Translations under genes and position numbers: made by a program
In this document: positions 47,008 through 56,286 of the stretch, piece after piece
Layout: each line of letters starts with the position of its first letter
Numbering within the stretch: position 1 is the stretch's first letter
DNA from: Alitabrizicola rongguiensis
GTDB lineage: Bacteria > Pseudomonadota > Alphaproteobacteria > Rhodobacterales > Rhodobacteraceae
NCBI RefSeq assembly: GCF_021491355.1
Contig: NZ_JAKENF010000004.1
Span: 1-64,000 of the forward strand
DNA length: 64,000 nt
Direction of reading: 5' to 3'
The notes under the pieces: model-generated
What the model saw: only the letters and a program-made list of their open reading frames with translations
The model's database searches: none
Told to the model about the DNA's origin: nothing

Positions 47008-48528
47008 ATGCGCGAGACGCGGCGGGGACGCAGACAGAAGGCGGGGACAACCATCCCGCAACTGCCATGGGAAGTTGTGCGCAACCCATATCGCCCGCTT
47101 GATATCCTGACACCCGAGCAGATGGAGGACCTGCACGGCACCTCGATCCGCATCCTCAAGGAACTCGGCGTCAAGGTGATGGGGGCGAACGCGCGGGCCC
47201 TGTTCGCCGCTGCCGGGGCAAGGATCGACGACGACGGGCTGGTGCGGATCGATGAGAGCATCGTCGAGGCCGCCCTCGCTACGGTGCCGAAAGCCTTCAC
47301 CCTGACCCCGCGCAACCCGGGCCGGCGTGTGCATCTGGGCGGTGATCATCTGGTCTTCGGACTGGTGGCCGGCCCGCCGAACGTGCACGATGCCCTGCGC
47401 GGCCGCCGGTCAGGCAACTTGTCGGATTACCGGGATTTCATCCGCCTTGCGCATTACTTCAACGCCGTTCACCTGATCGGCAACCAGGTGACGGCCCCGC
47501 AGGAATTGCCTGCGAACAACCGCCATCTCGATACCTATCTCGCCAACCTGACCCTTTCGGAGCTGTCGTTCCATTGCACCGCGATCGGGCGTGGCCGAGC
47601 CATGGACGGGATTCGCATGATGGCGATTGCGCGCGGCATCTCGCTGGAGGAGATCGCCCGCGATCCGGGTGTCATCACCATCATCTCGGTCAACTCGCCG
47701 CGGCTTCTGGACGATGCGATGGGCGACGGGCTGATCGCCATGGCCGAACACGGCCAGCCCGTGACCATCACCCCATTCACCCTGATGGGTGCGATGACGC
47801 CCGTCAGCCTGCCCGCCGCCATGGCGCAGCAGAATGCCGAGGCGCTGTTCGGCGTGGTGCTGACTCAGCTTGTCAAACCCGGTGCGCCAGTCATGTATGG
47901 CGCCTTCACCTCGAACGTGGACATGCGGTCGGGCGCCCCCGCCTTCGGCACGCCCGAGAACACCAAGGCCAATGTCATCGCAGGCCAGCTTGCCCGGCGC
48001 TATGGCCTGCCCTATCGCACCTCGAACGCCAATGCTTCGAATGCGGTCGATCTGCAGGCGGCCTACGAGACCGCGATGGCCACCTGGGGCGCGGTGATGG
48101 GGGGCGCGAACCTGATCTATCATGCGGCGGGCTGGCTGGAAGGCGGGCTCACGGCGAGTTTCGAGAAGCTGATCCTCGACGTGGAGATCCTGCAAAACAT
48201 GATCGAATTCCTGCGCCCCGTGAAATGGGATGCCGAGGAACTGGGTTTCGACGCGATCCGGGACGTGCCCGCCGGCGGTCATTTCTTCGGCGCCGCCCAC
48301 ACGATGGAACGCTACGAACGCGCCTTCTACCAGCCGATGCTGTCGGACTGGCGCGGATATGAAAACTGGCAGCTTGCCGGCGCAAAGGACGCGTCCGCGC
48401 GGGCGACCGACCTCTGGCAGCAGGCGCTGCAGGACTATGAAGAGCCGCCGATGGACCCGGCGATCCGCGAGGAATTGGAAGCTTATGTCGCACGGCGCAA
48501 GGAAGAGATCGGCCATGACGAACCCTGA
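47008..48528 (+). CDS. Trimethylamine methyltransferase family (MttB superfamily) protein, non-pyrrolysine (2)
   Basis: A 506-residue MttB-superfamily protein, second in the window. Recognisable parts are PLDILTPEQMEDLHGTSIRIL, the FGLVAGPPNVHDALRG segment, NSPRLLDDAMGDGLIAMAEH and the glycine-rich MGGANLIYHAAGWLEGGL. The reading frame is continuous, without an amber codon. It diverges widely from the protein at 5969-7516, so the two probably act on different methylated amines. The start has GGGGGAAG upstream. It overlaps the DMGDH-like gene by 14 bases, a tight coupling. As with the first copy, no corrinoid protein or reductive activase is encoded nearby. Confidence 0.84.
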   Translation: MRETRRGRRQKAGTTIPQLPWEVVRNPYRPLDILTPEQMEDLHGTSIRILKELGVKVMGANARALFAAAGARIDDDGLVRIDESIVEAALATVPKAFTLTPRNPGRRVHLGGDHLVFGLVAGPPNVHDALRGRRSGNLSDYRDFIRLAHYFNAVHLIGNQVTAPQELPANNRHLDTYLANLTLSELSFHCTAIGRGRAMDGIRMMAIARGISLEEIARDPGVITIISVNSPRLLDDAMGDGLIAMAEHGQPVTITPFTLMGAMTPVSLPAAMAQQNAEALFGVVLTQLVKPGAPVMYGAFTSNVDMRSGAPAFGTPENTKANVIAGQLARRYGLPYRTSNANASNAVDLQAAYETAMATWGAVMGGANLIYHAAGWLEGGLTASFEKLILDVEILQNMIEFLRPVKWDAEELGFDAIRDVPAGGHFFGAAHTMERYERAFYQPMLSDWRGYENWQLAGAKDASARATDLWQQALQDYEEPPMDPAIREELEAYVARRKEEIGHDEP

Positions 48529-50953
48529 GACCGCGAAACCAAAATCCCACGCCCAGGCGGTCGTCATCGGCGGCGGGCTGATCGGCTGTTCGATCCTTTA
48601 CCACCTGACCAAGCTGGGCTGGACCGACGTGGTGCTGCTGGAACGCGCGGAACTCACCTCCGGGTCCACCTGGCATGCGGCGGCCAATATCCACGGGCTG
48701 CACGACAGCACCAACATCAGCCGCATCCAGCATTACACGATGGGCCTTTACAAGGAGCTCGAGGTCGAGACGGGCCAGGGCTGCGGCATCTTCCAGCCCG
48801 GCAGCCTCTATCTGGCGCAGACCGAGGCGCGCGAACACCAGTTGCGCCTGCAGGCTGCCAAGGCGCGCTACTACGGCATGGAGTTCTTCGAGGTCAGCCG
48901 GGACGAGGCCGAACGCCTGCACCCGCTGGTCAACTTCGATGGCATCCGCTGCATCATGTACGAACCCCAGGGCGGCAATGTGGACCCCTCGGGCGTCACC
49001 ATGGCCTATGCCGCAGGCGCGCGCGCACGCGGCGCACAGATCGTCCGCAATTGCCCCGTCTCGGCGACGCGGCCGCAGGCCAACGGGTCGTGGATCGTCG
49101 AGACGCCGCTGGGCGATGTGCATACGCAGTGGGTGGTGAACGCGGCTGGCCTCTGGGCGCGCGAGGTGGCCGCGCTGGCGGGGATCACCCTTCCGCTGAT
49201 GCCGACCGAGCATCAGTATTTCGTCACCGAGACCATCCCCGAGATCGCGGCGATGGACCGCCGCCTGCCATCGGTCGCCGACCGCGACGGCGAATATTAC
49301 CTGCGGCAGGAAGGCAAGGGCCTGCTGGTCGGCGCCTATGAGCGCGACATGAAGTTCTGGGCCGAGGATGGCACGCCCCAAGGCTTCGGCCACGAACTGT
49401 TCGCCGACGACCTGGAGCGGATCGAGCCCAACATTCTGCGCGCCATCGACCGCGTGCCGGCGGTGGGCGGCGCAGGCATCAGGCGGGTCATCAACGGGCC
49501 GATGATCTGGTCGCCCGACAGCGCGGCCCTGTTCGGCCCGGTGCCGGAACTGCGCAACTATTTCTGCTGCAATGGCATCATCCCCGGCTTTTCGCAATCG
49601 GGCGGGCTGGGGCTGCTGTCGGCGGAATGGATCGTGGAGGGCGAGCCGAAGCTTGACATGTTCGGTTGGGATCTGGCGCGCTTCGGCGCCTGGGCTGGGC
49701 GCGACTTCACGCGCGAAAGGGTGCGCGACCAGTATGCCAACCGCTTCAAGATCCATTTCCCGAACGAGGAACGCGCCGCGGGCCGTCCGGTTCGCATACG
49801 GCCCGTCTATGCGGTACAGAAGGCCATGGGCGCAGTTTTCGGTCTGAACTACGGCTGGGAACATCCCTTGTGGTTCGCCGCTGACGGTGAGCCGTGCGAA
49901 GAAACCATCGGGTTCGAGCGGCAGAACTGGTGGGCCCCCGTGGGGCGCGAGGCGCATATGCTGCGCGACCGGGCGGGGATCATCGACATCTCGAACTTCG
50001 CGCGATACCGCATCTCCGGCCCCGCCGCGAAGGACTGGCTGGAGGCTCTGCTTGCCAACCGGATCCCGGCCAATCCGGGCCGGTCCTGCCTTGCCCCGCT
50101 GATCGGCAAGCGCGGCGGGATCGCGGGGGATTTCACCGTCACCTGCCTTGCCCCGGACGACTATTTCATGGTCGGCTCGGGCATGGCGGAACGCTATCAC
50201 AAGCGCTTCTTCGATGCCGTGCCCCAGCCGGCAGGCACCGCGTGGCGCAGCGTGACCGACGCCATGGCGGGGTTCAACATCGCCGGTCCTTTGGCCCGCG
50301 ACATCCTGCAACGGCTGACCAATGCTGATCTGTCGAACGCCGCTTTCCCCTTCATGCGCTCGGCGCAGATCGAGGTGGCGGGCGTGCCCTGCATCGCACT
50401 GCGCGTCAGCTTCACCGGCGATCTGGGCTGGGAGCTGCACTGCGCCGAGGCCGATCAGGCGCGGCTATATGCTGCGCTGCTGGAAGCAGGCAAGGCGGCG
50501 GGCGCGGGCCCCGTGGGCAGCCGTGCACTGATGAGTATGCGTGTCGAAAAGGGCTACGGCAGCTGGGGGCGCGACTATTCGCCGGAGTACTGGCCGCACG
50601 AGACGGGGCTGGCCGGCCTCGTCAAGCTCGACAAGCCCTTCCTGAACCGCGATGCCTGCGCCGAGGTCATGGCTCGCCCGGCGCGCGAGGTGCTGCGCTA
50701 TCTGGAGATCGCCGCAACCACGGCGGACGCCACCGGCAACGAACCGATCTTCGACCTGTCGGGCGCGCCTGCGGGCAAGGTCTCGTCCGGGGCCTACGGC
50801 TATCACCTCGAAAAGTCGCTGGCGCTGGCCTATCTGCGCCCCGACATCGCGGCGGGGGCCGAGCTTGAGGTGATGATCCTCGGCCGTTCGCACCGCGCCC
50901 GGGTGCTGGCCGCGCCGCCCTTCGACCCCGAAGGACGGAGGTTGCGCGGCTGA
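48515..50953 (+). CDS. Dimethylglycine dehydrogenase-like FAD oxidoreductase with folate-binding GcvT domain (2)
   Basis: An 812-residue protein with the same architecture as 3555-5957: FAD site VIGGGLIGCS, GSTWHAAA with His54 at the covalent-FAD position, FAD substrate domain (GGNVDPSGVTMAYAAGARARG, LPSVADRDGEYYLRQEGKG), and a GcvT-like C-terminal domain (FTGDLGWELH, ALMSMRVEKGYGSWGRDYSP). It is closer to classical dimethylglycine dehydrogenase than the first copy, for example in GYGSWGRDYSPEYWPHETGL. The ATG at 48515 lies inside the mttB-like gene; the frame is open further upstream only by overlap. The reaction expected is oxidative N-demethylation with transfer of the C1 unit to THF. It ends 4 bp from a convergent RidA gene. 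Confidence 0.87.
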   Translation: MTNPETAKPKSHAQAVVIGGGLIGCSILYHLTKLGWTDVVLLERAELTSGSTWHAAANIHGLHDSTNISRIQHYTMGLYKELEVETGQGCGIFQPGSLYLAQTEAREHQLRLQAAKARYYGMEFFEVSRDEAERLHPLVNFDGIRCIMYEPQGGNVDPSGVTMAYAAGARARGAQIVRNCPVSATRPQANGSWIVETPLGDVHTQWVVNAAGLWAREVAALAGITLPLMPTEHQYFVTETIPEIAAMDRRLPSVADRDGEYYLRQEGKGLLVGAYERDMKFWAEDGTPQGFGHELFADDLERIEPNILRAIDRVPAVGGAGIRRVINGPMIWSPDSAALFGPVPELRNYFCCNGIIPGFSQSGGLGLLSAEWIVEGEPKLDMFGWDLARFGAWAGRDFTRERVRDQYANRFKIHFPNEERAAGRPVRIRPVYAVQKAMGAVFGLNYGWEHPLWFAADGEPCEETIGFERQNWWAPVGREAHMLRDRAGIIDISNFARYRISGPAAKDWLEALLANRIPANPGRSCLAPLIGKRGGIAGDFTVTCLAPDDYFMVGSGMAERYHKRFFDAVPQPAGTAWRSVTDAMAGFNIAGPLARDILQRLTNADLSNAAFPFMRSAQIEVAGVPCIALRVSFTGDLGWELHCAEADQARLYAALLEAGKAAGAGPVGSRALMSMRVEKGYGSWGRDYSPEYWPHETGLAGLVKLDKPFLNRDACAEVMARPAREVLRYLEIAATTADATGNEPIFDLSGAPAGKVSSGAYGYHLEKSLALAYLRPDIAAGAELEVMILGRSHRARVLAAPPFDPEGRRLRG

Positions 50954-50957
50954 GGCA

Positions 50958-51359
50958 TCACGCCTCGGCCGCAAGCGCCTCGATCTCGACCACGAACTCG
51001 GGCCGGGTGAAGCCCGACACGATCATCAGGGTCGAGGCCGGCACGGGGGTCAACCCCGCCGCCCAGGCATCGCGCGCCGACATGTAGCCCGCCATGTGCG
51101 CTCGGTCGGTCACATAGGCATTTAGCCGCAGCACATGGCCCCGGCCCATGCCAACCTCGGCCAGGATACGGTCGATATTGGCCAGACACAGCGCCGCCTG
51201 CGCCTCGGCCCCATCGGGCACGGTATCATCCGGGGCCACTCCCAATTGCCCCGAAACCACCAGCAGCCGAGACACCGGTCCGGTCAGCACGGCGTGGGAA
51301 TAGCGGGCGAAGGGCGGGCGCAGGGCGGGTGGGTTCACGGCCTGCATCGCCATCACCAT
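50958..51359 (-). CDS. RidA-family (enamine/imine deaminase) protein
   Basis: A 133-residue member of the RidA/YjgF family: RLLVVSGQLGVAPD, QAALCLANIDRILAEVG, VLRLNAYVTDRAHM and the C-terminal VEIEALAAE. RidA proteins hydrolyse reactive enamine/imine intermediates released by PLP or flavin enzymes. The arginine that binds the carboxylate in RidA proper is not obvious at its usual place in VEIEA context, so it may be a RidA subfamily member with another substrate. It overlaps the upstream FAD oxidase gene by seven bases and is the last gene of a seven-gene operon. It probably removes an imine made by that oxidase. Confidence 0.85.
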   Translation of the reverse strand: MVMAMQAVNPPALRPPFARYSHAVLTGPVSRLLVVSGQLGVAPDDTVPDGAEAQAALCLANIDRILAEVGMGRGHVLRLNAYVTDRAHMAGYMSARDAWAAGLTPVPASTLMIVSGFTRPEFVVEIEALAAEA

Positions 51360-52762
51360 TCCAGCGCCGCGATGGCCTCTGGCGTCATGTCTTGCACCTT
51401 CGGCCAGCTGCGGGTCTTGGCGCTGTTGAGAAGGCCGTAGGGGTCCATCCGCTTTTTTAGCGCCAGTTGCGCCATGTTGGCCTTCTTCATCCCGCCGTCC
51501 TCCAGCACGCTCTTGTGCGGGTCCGAGACCGGGCAGCCGTGCGCCTCGTAGATCCCCATGATCTCGTATAGCCGTTCGTCGGTGGTGTATTGCACCAGGG
51601 GCAGGTCGAAGGAAACCAGCTTGCCGTCCAGCCGGGCGAATTCGTGGTGCATCCAGACATCGTCGCCCAAGACGGCGAGCAGCTCCTCCACCTTCTCCAC
51701 CGATACCGGGTCGGGGAAAAGCACCTGAAGATAGGTCACCTTGCGGTCGGTCTTGAGCGCCTGCAAGGTCGTGTGATTATAGGAAAAATCGAACACATGC
51801 GGCAACTTGCGGGCCTGACGCTCCTCCTCGTCCATCGCGAGGTCGAGGCTGCCGCCATGTTCGGCCACCAGCGAACGGAAGGCAGGCATCCGGCCGCTGG
51901 GGATCAGCGTCACCAGCATCGCGCGGCCCTCGGGGACAATGCCGCGCAGCCGGTCGAAATAGCGCCCGATGCGGGCGTCGAGCGTGGAGCAGAGCTTGCG
52001 CCCGATCGACGAGGACGCCAGGGCGATCGCGGCACGGTGACAATCGGGGTAGCTGGCGAAACTGGCGATGCAGCCCACCCAGTCCTCGGCCGGCACGGTG
52101 CGCAGGGTCAGTTCGGTAATGACACCGTTGATACCCCAGGCATGGTGGATCAGGTTGATGTCCGCGCCCGTGAAAACATGTTCCACCGGGGTTTCCTCGG
52201 CGCTGAGCGCACGGATTTCCAGAATGTTGCCCGGATCGCGCAGCATCCCGTGCGTCACCGTGCCGATGCCCGCCGAGCCGCCCGAGATGAAACCGCCTAT
52301 GGTTGCCATATCCTGCGTCGAAGGAAAGATCGGGAGTTCCCGCCCCTGTTCCCTCAGCGCCTCGTTCAGCCTCAGGATGTTGCAGCCGGCCTCGACCCGT
52401 ACCCGGTCCGGGCCGATGTCGAGGATATTCCCCATGGCGGTAGTATCGATGATGAGCCCGCCATCGACCGGAACCGCCTGCCCGTAGTTCCCCGTTCCGC
52501 CGCCGCGCAACACCACCGGCGTACGGTGGCGGGCGGCGACCGACAGACAATGCGCCATCTCGGCCGGGGTTGCGGGCCGGGCGACCAGATCGCCGAAGCA
52601 GGATTTCAGCTGGCGGTCCAGGATCGGCGAATACCAGAAGAAATCGCGACTGCGCTTTTTCACCAGCACCGACTCGGCGATAACCTCGACGGGCGCAAGT
52701 TCGGCAGCGATGGCGGACCAGTCCAGATCGGATTTGCCAGAGATCGAGGTGGGATGAGGCAT
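51353..52762 (-). CDS. FAD-binding oxidoreductase (vanillyl-alcohol-oxidase/GlcD family)
   Basis: A 469-residue flavoprotein of the FAD-linked oxidase family. The PP-loop is VVLRGGGTGNYGQAVPV, followed by IDTTAMGNILDIGPDRVRVEAG and GGFISGGSAGIGTVTHG, which cradle the FAD pyrophosphate. The C-terminal half forms the substrate cap (VSDPHKSVLEDGG, then MDPYGLLNSAK, typical of the family end). Relatives oxidise alcohols, hydroxy acids or amines. No signal peptide is visible, so it is cytoplasmic. It sits 11 bp after a cytosine-deaminase-like gene and overlaps a RidA gene. The substrate is unknown. Confidence 0.85.
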   Translation of the reverse strand: MPHPTSISGKSDLDWSAIAAELAPVEVIAESVLVKKRSRDFFWYSPILDRQLKSCFGDLVARPATPAEMAHCLSVAARHRTPVVLRGGGTGNYGQAVPVDGGLIIDTTAMGNILDIGPDRVRVEAGCNILRLNEALREQGRELPIFPSTQDMATIGGFISGGSAGIGTVTHGMLRDPGNILEIRALSAEETPVEHVFTGADINLIHHAWGINGVITELTLRTVPAEDWVGCIASFASYPDCHRAAIALASSSIGRKLCSTLDARIGRYFDRLRGIVPEGRAMLVTLIPSGRMPAFRSLVAEHGGSLDLAMDEEERQARKLPHVFDFSYNHTTLQALKTDRKVTYLQVLFPDPVSVEKVEELLAVLGDDVWMHHEFARLDGKLVSFDLPLVQYTTDERLYEIMGIYEAHGCPVSDPHKSVLEDGGMKKANMAQLALKKRMDPYGLLNSAKTRSWPKVQDMTPEAIAALEW

Positions 52763-52773
52763 GGAGGGGTCTT

Positions 52774-54012
52774 TCAGCCTGGGGTAAGGGAGGAAAGCCG
52801 GCTACGGCCGGGGGTGGCCAGCAGATCGGCCATGTTGGAGGCTTCGGTCAGGATGAGGTCGGCCACGCCGGCACGGTCGATCTCAACGGGCGCGGCCCCC
52901 ATGGCGCGGGCGGCGTTGGTGGTGACGAGCGGCAGCCAGCGCTCGAACGGCGGGTCGAGATGAAGCGCCGGCACGGCAAGGCCCAGAATGGCCAGCAGGT
53001 CATGCGTGCCGAGCGGAAAGAAGGCGTCGCGTACGTTGTCGCAGCCCAGCGCCACATTGACTCCGGCATCCGCCAGTTCGTGCAGCCGGGTGATCCCGCG
53101 CCGGTCGGGCGTGGCGCCTGTCACCCGATGTTGCAGATACAGGTTGGTCGTCGGCAGGCTGACCACCGAAATCCCGGCACGCGCGACCTTGTCCAGCGTC
53201 GCAGCGAGGTCCGCCCCGGCAAGATTGGCCAGGCTCGACGCATGTCCGCAGAGCACCGGCCCCAGATGCCTGTGCTGCAGCATCGCTTCCGCGATGAGCG
53301 ACAGGCCGTTCATCCCGGGCTCCAGCCCTTCATCCACATGGAAATCGAGCGGCAGGCCGAAGCTGTCCGCCAGATCGACAGCGGCGGCTATGGCGGTGGC
53401 ACGATCCGGTTGCAGCGACACGAACAGCCCCAGCACCCCACCGTCCCGTGCGATGCGAGCAGCGATGCCACGTGCGGTGTCGGGGTCGGCCAGGACGGGG
53501 GTGTCGATCAGCGCCGAGAGTTGCAGGTCGATCCGGTCCGACCAATCGCGTGCCAGATCCACCATGACCGGCCAGGCCAGCGGCACGGCGGCGGGATCTG
53601 TTCCGGTGCCCCAATCGACGTGACTGCGCACACGGGTCACGCCGGCGGCGCAAAGCTCTTCGAGGCCCCGCTCGGCGCGGGCGCGGATGTCGGTCTCGGT
53701 CCACCGCGCCTTGTCGCGGCCCTGCGCGGCGATGGCCGCCACCAGATCACCGCCGATTCCCGGCAGGCGGTGGGCGGTGTGGCATTTGTCCAGATGCACA
53801 TGCGGGTCGGACAACGCGGGCAACAGGATGCGGCCTCGCCCCTCGATGCGCGGCAGGTCGGGCCAGTGACCCAGTCCGGCCACGCGCCCCTGCCGGATCA
53901 GGAGATCGCCGCGGCGAAAGCCGCCCTCCGGCTTGCCTCCGAAGCGGTCGGGATCGACCAGCAGGCAGGTGGGCACCTGGACGTCCGTCAGCACGAAGTC
54001 CGGCCGGGTCAT
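52774..54012 (-). CDS. Cytosine deaminase-like metal-dependent amidohydrolase
   Basis: A 412-residue amidohydrolase-superfamily enzyme close to CodA. Metal and catalytic residues are seen in DPHVHLDKCHTAHR, VRSHVDWG, LDFHVDEGLEP, LCGHASSL and LGCDNVRDAF. The CodA group deaminates cyclic amidines, such as cytosine, creatinine and isoguanine, or hydrolyses related C-N bonds. Creatinine deaminase, which yields N-methylhydantoin, is one member, and the adjacent creatininase-like gene makes a creatinine or hydantoin-type substrate attractive. This remains an inference. The start overlaps the preceding creatininase-like stop (ATGA). Confidence 0.84.
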   Translation of the reverse strand: MTRPDFVLTDVQVPTCLLVDPDRFGGKPEGGFRRGDLLIRQGRVAGLGHWPDLPRIEGRGRILLPALSDPHVHLDKCHTAHRLPGIGGDLVAAIAAQGRDKARWTETDIRARAERGLEELCAAGVTRVRSHVDWGTGTDPAAVPLAWPVMVDLARDWSDRIDLQLSALIDTPVLADPDTARGIAARIARDGGVLGLFVSLQPDRATAIAAAVDLADSFGLPLDFHVDEGLEPGMNGLSLIAEAMLQHRHLGPVLCGHASSLANLAGADLAATLDKVARAGISVVSLPTTNLYLQHRVTGATPDRRGITRLHELADAGVNVALGCDNVRDAFFPLGTHDLLAILGLAVPALHLDPPFERWLPLVTTNAARAMGAAPVEIDRAGVADLILTEASNMADLLATPGRSRLSSLTPG

Positions 54013-54800
54013 TCGCGCGCCCCGTGTGCGAAGCGGTCGAATTCGGCCAGCGCCTCGGCCAGACCGCGCGCAGCACCATCAAGCAGCGCCTCGCCCTTCC
54101 CGGCTGTGGCGGCGGCGGCATTACCCACGGCGCCCGCGCGTGTCAGGTCGCCGATCAGCCAGCCCGGAACAACCGGCCGCCCGAGCCCGAGCCGCCCGTT
54201 GCCCGCGGTCCAGCCTTCGTGTGCCGATGCAAAGTCCCGGGCATGCTCCATCCGTACCCGGCCCGGAAAGGCGGCCAGCATGGCGCTCGTCTCCACGTCG
54301 CCACCGTGCAGGCCGCGCGCGGCCTCGGGCGCGCCGACGATGGCGGCGGCATCCACCAGTTCGTCCCACATGCAATGGGCGGTCACTAATCCGTGGCGCG
54401 CGCGCAGGTCGCGGCAGGCGATCTCGAGCACCGCGCGATTGCCGCCATGGCCGTTGAGGATCATTAGCTTGCCGATCCCCGCCCGCGCCAGCGAAGCGCC
54501 GATATCGTCCAGGACGGCCAAGAGGGTAGCCGCCGACAGCGACAGCGTGCCCGCCACCGCTTCGTGTTCGGTGCTCTTGCCATAGGGCAGGACGGGCAGC
54601 GCCAGCACTGTCAGATTGGGGTCGATCAGGGCAATGGCGCGGGCGACCACCGCCCCGGCCAGATCGGCATCGGTGCCGGTGCCGAGGTGGGGCCCATGCT
54701 GTTCCACCGCCCCGATGGGCAGAAGGGCGATGGCGCGGGCGCGGTCCAGCGCGGCGATCTCGGGCGCGGTCAGTGCGCCCCATTCTGCGATGCGGCCCAT
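54009..54800 (-). CDS. Creatininase-superfamily amidohydrolase
   Basis: A 263-residue member of the creatininase/FAPy-deformylase superfamily. Metal ligands are in LLPIGAVEQHGPHLGTGTDADLA and LNGHGGNRAVLE; HGGDVETSAMLA is also conserved. It has NGHGGN, the general family form, instead of the NGHYEN/NGHFEN of true creatininases such as the one at 32801-33577. It probably hydrolyses another cyclic or linear amide, such as an N-formyl or hydantoin-type compound. The ATG at 54800 has AGGGGGG upstream; the frame is open 128 codons further but overlaps two other genes. It lies 8 bp after the flavodoxin-like gene. Confidence 0.84.
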   Translation of the reverse strand: MGRIAEWGALTAPEIAALDRARAIALLPIGAVEQHGPHLGTGTDADLAGAVVARAIALIDPNLTVLALPVLPYGKSTEHEAVAGTLSLSAATLLAVLDDIGASLARAGIGKLMILNGHGGNRAVLEIACRDLRARHGLVTAHCMWDELVDAAAIVGAPEAARGLHGGDVETSAMLAAFPGRVRMEHARDFASAHEGWTAGNGRLGLGRPVVPGWLIGDLTRAGAVGNAAAATAGKGEALLDGAARGLAEALAEFDRFAHGARE

Positions 54801-54808
54801 GTGCCCCC

Positions 54809-55405
54809 CTAGACCGGGATGCGGGCGATCCGCGCCCGCACCTTTTCGATGTAGCGCCGACGTTGCGCGTCGGTCGTGGTGTCCATCTCGTGCAGGCCCA
54901 GCCAGAAGGTCCGGGTGCGCGCCGCCGTGCAGAACCGCAAGCCGCGCAAGAGGATCTTGCGCCCCGGCGCGCCCATGAGAAAGGTCCAGAACCACCGCGG
55001 CGAACCCAGCGTGGTGACGACCCCGATCAGGCGCACATTCGTCAGGGCCGGGCGCATCGGCTGGTCTGGCGTCGGCACGGTGAAAGTGACACCGGGCCGC
55101 CAGACCCGATCCATCCAGCCCTTGAGCATCGCAGGCTGCGAATACCACCAGGTCGGATAGACGAAGATCAGGCCTTCGGCCCACCTGAGATGCGCGATAT
55201 GGGCGGCGACCACCGGGGCGGGCGGGCCATCGTCATGATAGCTTCGCCGCTCATCGGCGGACATCACCGGGTCGAAACCCTCGGCGTAGAGGTCGAGCAG
55301 TCGCACGTCGTGGCCCGCCTGTCGCGCGGTGTCCACCACGGTGCGGCACAGCTCGCTGTTGAAACTCTCGGGCACCGGATGGGCGTGGATCACCAGAAGG
55401 CGCAT
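54809..55405 (-). CDS. NAD(P)H:quinone oxidoreductase-like flavodoxin-fold protein
   Basis: A 198-residue flavodoxin-like protein with LLVIHAHPVPESFNSEL, the NQO1/MdaB entry motif that binds the FMN/FAD phosphate, and GLIFVYPTWWYSQPAMLKGWMDRV, the family's characteristic central motif. These enzymes reduce quinones or other electrophiles with two electrons from NAD(P)H. Its ATG overlaps the EamA stop by one base (TGATG). In the operon it could recycle electrons from the FAD oxidase or detoxify a quinone-like product; neither is proven. Confidence 0.85.
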   Translation of the reverse strand: MRLLVIHAHPVPESFNSELCRTVVDTARQAGHDVRLLDLYAEGFDPVMSADERRSYHDDGPPAPVVAAHIAHLRWAEGLIFVYPTWWYSQPAMLKGWMDRVWRPGVTFTVPTPDQPMRPALTNVRLIGVVTTLGSPRWFWTFLMGAPGRKILLRGLRFCTAARTRTFWLGLHEMDTTTDAQRRRYIEKVRARIARIPV

Positions 55406-56286
55406 CAGGCAGCCTCCGCCTCGGGGCTGCGCAGGGCCCACAGCGCATGGCCCAGCACCGCCGCCACGATCATCGCCCCGCCGACCAAGCTGGCCCGGCC
55501 GGGATCTTCACCGATCACGGCCCAGACCAGAAGCGGACCGAGGATGATTTCCAGCAGCGTCATCATCGACACCTCCGGCGCGGTCAGATAGCGCGGGCCA
55601 AGCGACAAGAGGCCGACGGCCAGTGGCAAGATCACCGCCCCGCTCACGATAAGCCAGAGGATCTGCCGCCCCTCCATCGGCGAGAAATCCGCCAGCGGCA
55701 CCGCCAGCGCCGCGCCCAGAAAGTAACCCGCGATCAGGGCCGGGAACATGTCTTGCCGTCCTGCCTTGCGCAGGGCGACGTAAAAACAGGCCAGCGCTAA
55801 CGCATTCGCCAGGGCCATCAGGTCGCCCCAGAGCCGCCCGCCGCCCAGGCCGCCGGCGGCAACGACCAGCACGCCGGCAAAGGCAAGGGCGATGGCCACC
55901 AGAGTCGTGCGCCCGATCCGCTCGCCCAGCAAGGCCCAGGACAGCACCGCCGCAATGAAGGGGGCGGTCGCCGTCATCAGCAGGGCATTGGCGGCACTTG
56001 TGCCCTGAACGGCGGCACAGAAGGCCACCAGCCCGAACCCTTGCATCAGCACGACGATGGCCCCGGGCAGGGTTGCCAGCACCGCGAAGGACGGAAACCG
56101 CCCCCCGATCAGCCAAAGCGCCGCGAGCGACACCGTCCCGGCCAGCAGGCCACGAAACACCGCGACCGCGATCAGATCGCCCCCCACCAGCCGCAGGACC
56201 AGCACATCCGGCACAAAGACCAGCACACCCAGACCTGTGATCAGCAGGCCATAGGCCTGAGGGTTGCGCGCGGCCAGTGCTCTCAT
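55405..56286 (-). CDS. EamA/DMT-family transporter
   Basis: A 293-residue membrane protein with about ten helices in two EamA repeats (AYGLLITGLGVLVFVPDVLVL, ANALLMTATAPFIAAVLSW and LTAPEVSMMTLLEIILGPLLVW). Members export amino acids, purines and other metabolites. The start overlaps the stop of the glutamine amidotransferase gene by four bases. A role in export of a toxic intermediate of the operon, or uptake of its substrate, is possible. Confidence 0.88.
   Translation of the reverse strand: MRALAARNPQAYGLLITGLGVLVFVPDVLVLRLVGGDLIAVAVFRGLLAGTVSLAALWLIGGRFPSFAVLATLPGAIVVLMQGFGLVAFCAAVQGTSAANALLMTATAPFIAAVLSWALLGERIGRTTLVAIALAFAGVLVVAAGGLGGGRLWGDLMALANALALACFYVALRKAGRQDMFPALIAGYFLGAALAVPLADFSPMEGRQILWLIVSGAVILPLAVGLLSLGPRYLTAPEVSMMTLLEIILGPLLVWAVIGEDPGRASLVGGAMIVAAVLGHALWALRSPEAEAA

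Noticed and set aside
48149-50440. Minus-strand reading frame of 763 codons opposite the second DMGDH-like gene
   Set aside because: It overlaps a gene with unmistakable FAD and GcvT motifs and has no ribosome-binding site or known domain.
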